Below are positions 1 to 5,425 of a stretch of DNA of 7,603 nt, piece by piece. The notes beneath the pieces are model-generated. The model saw only the letters and a program-made list of their open reading frames with translations, had not been told where the DNA came from and searched no databases. The translations under genes and the position numbers were made by a program. Origin of the DNA: Ignavibacteria bacterium (lineage in GTDB: Bacteria > Bacteroidota > Ignavibacteria > Ignavibacteriales > Melioribacteraceae); contig DAIEQP010000014.1 in the NCBI GenBank assembly GCA_027347805.1, positions 1 through 7,603 of the forward strand, given 5' to 3'. Every line of letters starts with the position of its first letter. Position 1 is the first letter of the stretch.

Positions 1-200
1 CTTACACCATGATGGATTATTTCAATGCCGGCATTTTTTTCATCGTTAAAACCACCCGTAAATAAATTACTGTAAGCAAGAACGTTTACACCTTGTGTTT
101 CAAAATATTCAAGATCATTAAGTTTCAAATCCTGACCCGACACATAATTACATGTAGTCATTATTAGCAGTATTAGTAATAAATATGTTGCTTTCCTCAT
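1..200 (-). CDS. Secreted protein N-terminus, probable glycoside hydrolase (GH9-like), cut by window edge
   Basis: Only the first 66 codons are present; the gene continues beyond position 1. The ATG at 198-200 follows an AAGGA motif about 10 bases upstream. Residues 1-22 look like an export signal: Arg-Lys at 2-3, a hydrophobic stretch at about 6-14, then a Ser-Gly-Gln-Asp cleavage area. Cys17 lies late in the stretch, but the preceding Met-Thr-Thr is a poor lipobox, so signal peptidase I cleavage near residue 23 seems likelier. The mature start contains LNDLEYFETQGVNV, then a Phe-Asn-Asp-Glu-Lys turn and GIEIIHHGV. From memory, this pattern opens the N-terminal domain of secreted glycosidases of cellulolytic Bacteroidota/Ignavibacteria, often annotated GH9 or cellulase. 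No catalytic residue is in view, so the family is tentative. A 213-base gap with its own promoter candidate separates it from the upstream photolyase, so it is probably transcribed independently. Confidence 0.55.
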   Translation of the reverse strand, partial: MRKATYLLLILLIMTTCNYVSGQDLKLNDLEYFETQGVNVLAYSNLFTGGFNDEKNAGIEIIHHGV

Positions 201-274
201 AGTTTTGGTTTCCTTATATGGTTAATAAATTGCTAGCCTTCTAAATATTTTATCCTATAGCGGCACTATAAAGT

Positions 275-305
275 TTAGCTAAGTTATCTAAAATGCCATA
301 GCTAA
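275..305. repeat. Two near-identical TTAGCTAA palindromic half-sites in the leader of the edge gene
   Basis: TTAGCTAA (275-282) is a perfect palindrome. A near copy, ATAGCTAA, begins 23 bases further on (298-305), and a related ATCTAAAA lies between them. The pair sits downstream of the promoter candidate, inside the predicted untranslated leader of the exported protein. Repeats at about two helical turns can be operator half-sites for a dimeric regulator. The motif is short and AT-rich, so chance is possible. Confidence 0.25.
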
Positions 306-333
306 CATATAATTCCCTTCATTCGTGTGCAAT

Positions 334-365
334 CAAATATATTTTGAAAATATTACTGCGGGCAA
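334..365 (-). promoter_or_regulatory. Candidate Bacteroidota-type promoter for the edge glycosidase-like gene
   Basis: Read on the minus strand, TTG (363-365) is followed after 21 bases by TATATTTG (334-341). This fits the Bacteroidota housekeeping consensus TTG, about 17-23 bases, TAnnTTTG. Transcription would start near 327, giving a leader of roughly 127 bases before the ATG at 200. A short AT dyad (339-353, ATATTTT around one central base) overlaps the downstream box and could be an operator, but AT-rich dyads are common. The match is by eye only. Confidence 0.35.
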
Positions 366-413
366 GATATTTTTGAAATCAAATCAAGAAAGGTAAGTGT
401 GCTTATTTAATTA

Positions 414-1757
414 TCAGCAATACTTATACTGTTCGATATACTTTTTCACATCAAATTTTTTTGCGCATCCATTTGCATTCATGTAACGGATTTTTCCATA
501 TACAGGCCGTTCAAACCATGCACGGTCGTGAACTCCTCCAATCGACCATGCAATTCCAGTATAACCATTAGGATCGCGTCCATCAAGTTCATACTTATCA
601 TTAAGATAGATTGCGTTTTGAAGTGCATCTTCAGGTGATTTACTCCACTCTAAAATTTTTTTAGCCGAGTACATTCTCATGTATCCATGCATTTTACCTT
701 TGCTCATCATCTCGTTCTGAGCAGCATTCCATAATTGATCATGGGTTCCTGAATTCTCTAACTGATCAATGGAATAAATATATTCTCGTTTATCTTTTCG
801 ATGTTGATTCAACGATTCCTTTGCCCAGGAATGAAAGCCGTCAAAGGAATCATAATTTTTATTAAAGTAACAAAAGTTATCAGAGAGTTCCCTTCGTACA
901 ATCATTTCTTCTAAAAACGATTCCCGGGATTCATTATATTCAAAGAAAGGTTGTATTGCCAAAGCTACCCGCTGAGGTGCAATCTGACCGAAATGAAAGT
1001 ATGGAGAAAGATTAGACTGACAATCCATTGTTGGATCGTTACGCTGATCGTTATAAAGAATAAATTTCTTCTCAATAAAATCTGATAGAGTTTTTTGCGC
1101 TGCATTTTCTCCCGGATAAATCCAATCTACTTCCGGTACACTAAAATTAATCTCAAGATTCTTGCGGATAGAATTCCAATTTATGTTGCGCCTGGTCTCA
1201 GTAAATGATTTCATTATTTTCAAAGGAGTAAATTCATCTAAATATTCAGGCAGAAGCTTATGGATTTTAGGCCGAATTGTGTATGCGGCAAATTCCAACT
1301 TGTTTGATGCTATTAGACAGGGGACGATATTATGTGCGTCAACTTCGTGGAAGGGAATATTTATTTTGTTAGCAACTGATATTTTCCACCTTCGAACAAT
1401 TTTCAATGGATTGAAATCGGCAACTAGAAGAGATGCATTTGTTTCCTCAACAATTTTGGGCACTTCTTCAGCGGCATCACCAGCGGTTAGGTAAAAAGGA
1501 ATGTTATACTTTGTAAGTTTCTCTTGAACTTCTTCAAGACCCTTAAGCATAAATCCATATTGCCGGATTGTTGCTTCAAGAAAATTCGGAACAAGATTGA
1601 ACAGAACAATAAGCGGAACATTTTTCTCTAAGGCTTTTTGTTGAGCGTAAATTAATGCCCAATTATCATGTGCCCTTTGATCACGCTGCATACAATAAAT
1701 AACCGGGCCATTTTTATCGGCACCCTCTTGTAAAATTCTAAGTCGATTTAAATTCAT
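414..1757 (-). CDS. Class II cyclobutane pyrimidine dimer photolyase
   Basis: This 447-residue enzyme repairs UV-induced cyclobutane pyrimidine dimers using blue/near-UV light and reduced FAD. Class II membership rests on MQRDQRAHDNWAL (23-35), VDAHNIVP (139-146), TIRPKI (160-165), SNLSPYFHFGQIAP (248-261), RRELSDNFC (288-296), GKMHGYMRMY (354-363) and LNDKYELDGRDPNGY (385-399). The length is normal. Asn386 corresponds to the FAD-contacting Asn403 of the Methanosarcina mazei enzyme (numbering recalled). On the same offset of 17, Trp343 and Trp371 match electron-transfer residues Trp360 and Trp388, but Ser364 replaces the conserved Trp381 (codon TCG at 666-668). Repair may survive; photoreduction of FAD could be impaired. 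The start ATG has AAGAAGGG close upstream. A 72-base gap with promoter-like boxes separates it from the VOC gene, so it may be read from its own promoter as well as from the small-gene operon. Confidence 0.95.
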   Translation of the reverse strand: MNLNRLRILQEGADKNGPVIYCMQRDQRAHDNWALIYAQQKALEKNVPLIVLFNLVPNFLEATIRQYGFMLKGLEEVQEKLTKYNIPFYLTAGDAAEEVPKIVEETNASLLVADFNPLKIVRRWKISVANKINIPFHEVDAHNIVPCLIASNKLEFAAYTIRPKIHKLLPEYLDEFTPLKIMKSFTETRRNINWNSIRKNLEINFSVPEVDWIYPGENAAQKTLSDFIEKKFILYNDQRNDPTMDCQSNLSPYFHFGQIAPQRVALAIQPFFEYNESRESFLEEMIVRRELSDNFCYFNKNYDSFDGFHSWAKESLNQHRKDKREYIYSIDQLENSGTHDQLWNAAQNEMMSKGKMHGYMRMYSAKKILEWSKSPEDALQNAIYLNDKYELDGRDPNGYTGIAWSIGGVHDRAWFERPVYGKIRYMNANGCAKKFDVKKYIEQYKYC

Positions 1758-1790
1758 TTGCCCTTCTTAACAATTTTATCAAGCTATTCT

Positions 1791-1810
1791 ATTATAAGCC
1801 ATCAAAGATA
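1791..1810 (-). promoter_or_regulatory. Candidate promoter boxes upstream of the photolyase
   Basis: In the 72-base gap before the photolyase the minus strand shows TATCTTTG (1803-1810), a fit to the Bacteroidota -7 box TAnnTTTG. Seven bases further downstream is TATAAT (1791-1796), a perfect sigma70-type -10 hexamer. I could not find a good TTG box at the expected distance for the first, nor a strong -35 for the second, so only one half of each promoter is supported. Transcription would start around 1784-1797, giving a leader of about 27-40 bases. Confidence 0.3.
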
Positions 1811-1829
1811 ATCTGTTTCCCTTCGAAAA

Positions 1830-2255
1830 TTATCTCGGGTTAAATTCAACCATCCATTCTATTCCGTATTTATCTCTAAACATTCCAAAGTAGGTGCCCC
1901 AGGGGCTATCGCCAATCGGCATTTCTATTTTTCCTCCATCTGAAAGCCCATAAAATAATTTATCAGCTTCTGCTTTACTTTCTGTAGTAATTGAAATTTT
2001 ACTTCTGTTTTCATCCTCGTTAACTCGTCCCATAAATTCAGGTACATCATTTGCCATTAACATATTGTTCTTTCCAATTGGTAAAGCGATATGCATAATT
2101 TTATTTTCTTCTTTCTCAGGAACGGCAAACTCCGGACTTGCAAGATCTTTGAATCGTATTACTTTCGTAAACTCTCCGCCAAATACGGATTTGTAAAAAT
2201 TGAATGCTTCTTCGGCATTCCCGTTAAAGTTGATGTGAGGATTTATTGTTACCAT
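1830..2255 (-). CDS. PhnB-like VOC (glyoxalase/bleomycin-resistance fold) protein
   Basis: This 141-residue protein is of the vicinal oxygen chelate superfamily, PhnB / '3-demethylubiquinone methyltransferase-like' branch. The family opening is clear: INPHINFNGNAEEAFNFY (4-21), then SVFGGEF (23-29), IMHIALPIG (53-61) and the terminal YGIEWMVEFNPR (130-141). His7, His55 and Glu137 sit where VOC proteins often carry metal ligands; I infer this and cannot confirm it. Substrate unknown; such proteins are usually cytosolic homodimers. I chose the ATG at 2253-2255 because relatives begin just before this INP motif. A GTG at 2283-2285 would add ten lysine-rich residues and overlap the EVE gene; neither start has a strong ribosome-binding site, only AGAAAG-like purines. 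It follows the EVE gene by 19 bases, so co-transcription is likely. PhnB-like and AHSA1-like genes are often neighbours in Bacteroidota (recalled), as here. Confidence 0.85.
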   Translation of the reverse strand: MVTINPHINFNGNAEEAFNFYKSVFGGEFTKVIRFKDLASPEFAVPEKEENKIMHIALPIGKNNMLMANDVPEFMGRVNEDENRSKISITTESKAEADKLFYGLSDGGKIEMPIGDSPWGTYFGMFRDKYGIEWMVEFNPR

Positions 2256-2274
2256 AATTTTCTGCTTTCTGTTT

Positions 2275-2745
2275 TTATTTATCACTCATTCTTACAATTT
2301 CATCAAATTCATCTTTTGTGAGAGGCATTACGGAAAGGCGATTGCCCCGTTGAACAAGGTGAATCTTCTGAAGTTTTCGATTTGCTTTTATTTCCGAAAT
2401 TGAAACCGGTTTTGAAAATTTCTTCACGAATTTTATATCCACCATAAACCATGTAGGCAGTTCTTTTTTGCTTTTGGGATCGTAGTGGTCATTTTCAGGA
2501 TCGAAAGCTGTGAAATCAGGATAGGCTTCTTTAACAACTTCACAAATTCCGGCAGCTACGGGAGGTTCAGAATTACTGTGATAAAAAATTACTTTATCAC
2601 CAATCTTAAAATCATCACGAAGAAAATTTCTTGCCTGGTAATTTCTTACGCCATCCCAGTGTGTAGTTTGATTTTTTGCTTTCGCTAAATCATCAATGGA
2701 AAAAACTTCCGGCTCGGATTTAATAAGCCAATATTTGTTTGCCAT
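2275..2745 (-). CDS. EVE domain-containing protein (thymocyte nuclear protein 1-like)
   Basis: This 156-residue protein is essentially one EVE domain, of the PUA-like fold related to YTH and ASCH. Hallmarks are YWLIKSEP (5-12), HWDGVRNYQARNFL (29-42), the strand KVIFYHSN (51-58), AGICEVVKEAYPD (65-77), WFMVDIKFVKKFSKPVS (about 99-115) and RLSVMPL (136-142). The length is standard for bacterial members. EVE domains are thought to recognise modified bases in DNA or RNA; no catalytic activity is established, so a nucleic-acid-binding role is inferred from the family. The ATG at 2743-2745 is preceded by AAGAAG and lies only 8 bases past the SRPBCC stop, so translational coupling is likely. It lies between an SRPBCC gene and a VOC gene, with a photolyase further downstream. 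Confidence 0.92.
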   Translation of the reverse strand: MANKYWLIKSEPEVFSIDDLAKAKNQTTHWDGVRNYQARNFLRDDFKIGDKVIFYHSNSEPPVAAGICEVVKEAYPDFTAFDPENDHYDPKSKKELPTWFMVDIKFVKKFSKPVSISEIKANRKLQKIHLVQRGNRLSVMPLTKDEFDEIVRMSDK

Positions 2746-2753
2746 AATTCTTC

Positions 2754-3185
2754 TTAATTATTTTCAACAATTTTTTTTATTTGATCCAGGACCATTTTCC
2801 AGTTTTCTGCTGAATGATCTCTAGCGGGTTCATTAGGAATATTATCCTGGGTGAGAGTCAGCAATACTTTTGCGCCATTTACAGTTAACTCGAAAGTAAG
2901 TTGCTGATAATTTTCCGGTACATCTTCCAACTTAGAAAATGAGCTCCAATAATCATACTTCAATATTTTTTCCGGAATAAATTCAAGAATTGTTCCTTTA
3001 TCTTGATATGGAACTCCATCCCAGACCCCCTGAAAAATAATCGGGCTGCCGATTTTCCAATCAGTGACTGTATCAGTTCCGAATAAATACTGTTTAATTT
3101 TTTTTGGATTGACCAGCGCATCCCAAACTTCTGGTAATGATGATTCAAATTCAGCTGTTACTGAAAACTTATATTTCTCAGCCAT
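2754..3185 (-). CDS. SRPBCC domain protein, AHSA1 (activator of Hsp90 ATPase 1-like) family
   Basis: This 143-residue single-domain START/Bet v1-like protein has a hydrophobic ligand-binding cavity. The order is typical: strand and helix FSVTAEFESSLPEVWDAL (7-24), PKKIKQYLFGTD (27-38), the DWKIGSPIIFQGVWDG region (42-57), KGTILEFIPEKILKYDYW (63-80), and a C-terminal amphipathic helix ENWKMVLDQIKKIVE (127-141). The ligand is unknown; despite the family name there is no reason to assume a role with a chaperone. The ATG at 3183-3185 has a good AAAGGA motif six bases upstream, the clearest ribosome-binding site in the window. It heads the compact trio (8 bases to the EVE gene). A palindromic element occupies the 43-base gap to the upstream alpha-glucuronidase, so this may be the start of a separate transcript. 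Confidence 0.88.
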   Translation of the reverse strand: MAEKYKFSVTAEFESSLPEVWDALVNPKKIKQYLFGTDTVTDWKIGSPIIFQGVWDGVPYQDKGTILEFIPEKILKYDYWSSFSKLEDVPENYQQLTFELTVNGAKVLLTLTQDNIPNEPARDHSAENWKMVLDQIKKIVENN

Positions 3186-3193
3186 CTAATTCC

Positions 3194-3224
3194 TTTTGTT
3201 GTGAGTTATAAATTTATAACAAAA
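3194..3224. promoter_or_regulatory. Perfect 16-base palindrome with overlapping second inverted repeat before the SRPBCC gene
   Basis: GTTATAAATTTATAAC (3205-3220) reads identically on both strands. An overlapping inverted repeat pairs TTTTGTT (3194-3200) with AACAAAA (3218-3224); the two pairings share bases and exclude each other. In minus-strand RNA the AACAAAA arm directly abuts the GGA of the SRPBCC ribosome-binding site. It could be an operator for a dimeric regulator, a leader hairpin tuning translation, or a weak processing/termination site after the alpha-glucuronidase. No T-run follows it on the minus strand, so a classical intrinsic terminator is not supported. Confidence 0.4.
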
Positions 3225-3228
3225 AATT

Positions 3229-5388
3229 TCAGTGAATAGTTTTCAAAATACCTGGTGCATATGGAAATTGCAGGCTCTTGTAATATTCCAAAGTATGATC
3301 CGGCTGTTCATAATTTCCTGGTATAGGCATTTTTGAAAAAGTCTGGAAATAAAGTAAGCATGCATTTCTCCACCAAACAGCTTCTTTCACCTGGATTCCC
3401 ATAAGCATTTTAACATGCTCAAATTCTTCCTGATCAATTTTGCCTTCAAGCGAATTCCATGTTGCTAAAGATTTTCTTTCATCATCAACACCTTTGTAAT
3501 AATGATTTACCAATTCATTCCATAAAGTGCTGCCTGATTTCATTTTGTAATTCCATGGAACATGATGAAACCACAATAAATATTTTTCAGGGCATTGATC
3601 AAGCGATGCGAAAATGTCCCCTGCTTTTTTTGAGTATTGAGAAGTTGCATTACTTCCTGATGGTGAACGATTGGAACCGAGTCCAATAGAATCTGCACGG
3701 TGATAATATTTAGGCATCCAATCTTCACGAGCTTTCCCAGATGTCCATGGTTCCGGTCCGTAATGATGATCCCATCCCATTAAATGATGCAGGCCAAGAG
3801 GAGTCATATAATTAACACAATTCTCACGGGAGTCCATCATAATTTTTTTGATAGGTTCAATAACATATTTCTCATTTGAAAATGTCATTCGAATCCATTC
3901 ATCAGCAATCTGTTCAGATGATAAATCATAATTCCATGCGAGTCTTCCAAAGGCAAACCAATTTGACTGTCCGAATAAATGTCCTGTCCAGTTTCTATCG
4001 GCACCTGTATTTGCAACACCGGCTATTCCGGAAAGCGAATGATTATCAAGTGAACCGTCAATTACTCTTGATACTGATGATCCATCTCCTTTAGTGTAAG
4101 TATCGGAATCCAAACATTCTTTATACATTGGAGCTAAATAAACAAGCTGTGTTGCCTGCCCAGTGTATTCCTGAGTCAACTGAAATTCGATCATCAAAGG
4201 AGTTTTTGGCATAGCGCCAAATAAAGGATGAAACGGTTCGCGAGGCTGAAAATCAATCGCACCGTTTTTAACCTGTACCAGAACATTATCTCTAAATTTT
4301 CCATCAAGGGGTTTGAATTCATTAAATGCTTGTTTTGCCCGGTCTTCGTTAACATTATTATCGTAAACAAACGCACGCCACATTACAACACCGCCAAAAG
4401 GTTTTACGGCATCTGCAAGCATGTTTGCGCCATCTGCATGATTACGTCCATAAGCCTGCGGTCCCGGCTGACCCTCAGAATTTGCTTTAACCAAGAATCC
4501 GCCGAAATCAGGAATGAGTTTAAATATCTCTTCCGCTTTTTTATTCCACCATTGCTTAACATTATCATCAAGCGGATCCGCGGTTTTTAATCCTCCGATT
4601 TCAATTGGTGAACTGAATCGTGCGGTTAGATAAACTTTTATACCATAGCGTCTGAAAATATCTGCAAGCGCTTTTACTTTTAATAAGTACTCGTGGCGCA
4701 GAATATATGAGTTTGCATTGACGTTTGTTAATGAAACTCCATTAATTCCGATAGAAGCATCAGCGCGTGCGTAATCTGTATAACGCGGAGAGATATAATC
4801 GGGAAGACGGTGCCAGTCCCAAAATGAAAACCCTGCATAACCTCGCTCGATTGTTCCATCAAGATTATCCCAGTGATTTAGCAAACGCAACTTTATTTTT
4901 GGAGAAGAAACTATATCAAGATTTTGTATGCTTGTATGTGTCTGGAGAATTCTAAGAAAATGAAATGAACCGTATAAAATTCCTGCATCTTCATTTGCAG
5001 CAATTAAAATTATCTTTTTGCCGTTCAGTTTAGTGGAGGTAATGATGAATCCTTCTTTGCCGATTGATTTTGCTTTTTCATCTAAACGAATTGCAGAGAG
5101 AAGGGGAGAATTTATTTTTGCGGCAACAACAATTCCATCCTGGCTGATTGATTTCTGCAAATCTATTTTTTTGCCGAGCAATCCGTTTAATCCATTCATC
5201 AATTCAGTTTGAGCAGATTTGATTATATCCGATTCACTGTCAAGAAAAATTCCCTTAATGTTTGTATTGTAGTCATTCAGAATTTTGGTATCGTTAATTT
5301 TATCATACCTTAGCCACAAACGGTAACCGTCTTCTGCAAAAACTGAAATAGAAATTATGAGCAACAAAACCATGGAATTTTTTTTCAT
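3229..5388 (-). CDS. aguA: Alpha-glucuronidase, glycoside hydrolase family 67, exported
   Basis: This 719-residue GH67 enzyme releases 4-O-methyl-D-glucuronic acid from the non-reducing-end xylose of xylo-oligosaccharides, a late step of glucuronoxylan use. Residues 1-18 form a signal peptide (two Lys, then VLLLIISISVFA), cleaved near Ala18-Glu19, so it acts in the periplasm or outside. Layout: N-terminal domain about 20-150, catalytic barrel about 155-480, helical C-terminal domain to about 705. Catalytic candidates are Glu305 (KANSEGQPGP), Asp379 (GAIDFQPREPF) and Glu407 (LTQEYTG); the Asp-Glu spacing of 28 equals that recalled for Asp365/Glu393 of the Cellvibrio japonicus enzyme. Other marks are NHWDNLDGTIERGYAG (171-186) and FFGQSNW-type LFGQSNWFAFGRLAWN (471-486). 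Length is normal for bacterial GH67. The ATG at 5386-5388 has only a purine-rich GAGACGAAG ahead of it. It starts 37 bases after uvrA, an unexpected partner; no xylan transporter or xylanase is adjacent. Confidence 0.95.
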   Translation of the reverse strand: MKKNSMVLLLIISISVFAEDGYRLWLRYDKINDTKILNDYNTNIKGIFLDSESDIIKSAQTELMNGLNGLLGKKIDLQKSISQDGIVVAAKINSPLLSAIRLDEKAKSIGKEGFIITSTKLNGKKIILIAANEDAGILYGSFHFLRILQTHTSIQNLDIVSSPKIKLRLLNHWDNLDGTIERGYAGFSFWDWHRLPDYISPRYTDYARADASIGINGVSLTNVNANSYILRHEYLLKVKALADIFRRYGIKVYLTARFSSPIEIGGLKTADPLDDNVKQWWNKKAEEIFKLIPDFGGFLVKANSEGQPGPQAYGRNHADGANMLADAVKPFGGVVMWRAFVYDNNVNEDRAKQAFNEFKPLDGKFRDNVLVQVKNGAIDFQPREPFHPLFGAMPKTPLMIEFQLTQEYTGQATQLVYLAPMYKECLDSDTYTKGDGSSVSRVIDGSLDNHSLSGIAGVANTGADRNWTGHLFGQSNWFAFGRLAWNYDLSSEQIADEWIRMTFSNEKYVIEPIKKIMMDSRENCVNYMTPLGLHHLMGWDHHYGPEPWTSGKAREDWMPKYYHRADSIGLGSNRSPSGSNATSQYSKKAGDIFASLDQCPEKYLLWFHHVPWNYKMKSGSTLWNELVNHYYKGVDDERKSLATWNSLEGKIDQEEFEHVKMLMGIQVKEAVWWRNACLLYFQTFSKMPIPGNYEQPDHTLEYYKSLQFPYAPGILKTIH

Positions 5389-5425
5389 CTTCGTCTCATC
5401 ATTAAAAGGTTACAACAAAATAACT

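Noticed and set aside
201..413. Possible intrinsic terminator for the photolyase
   Set aside because: No GC-containing stem followed by a T-run is visible; the AT dyad at 339-353 is too weak and overlaps a promoter candidate.
1162..1494. Plus-strand 110-codon open frame
   Set aside because: It lies antisense inside the well-supported photolyase, has no recognisable domain, and no convincing ribosome-binding site.
1806..1835. Inverted repeat AGATAAT / ATTATCT with 16-base loop as a terminator after the VOC gene
   Set aside because: The stem is short and AT-only apart from one pair, contains the VOC stop codon, and no T-run follows on the minus strand.
2283..2285. GTG as the start of the VOC protein (151 residues)
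   Set aside because: It would overlap the EVE gene and add a lysine-rich stretch absent from recalled relatives, which start at the INP motif. The ATG at 2255 fits better, though ribosome-binding sites do not decide it.
4228..4590. Plus-strand 120-codon open frame
   Set aside because: It is antisense to the GH67 catalytic domain, with shadow-like Cys/Ile/Arg-rich composition and no recognisable family.
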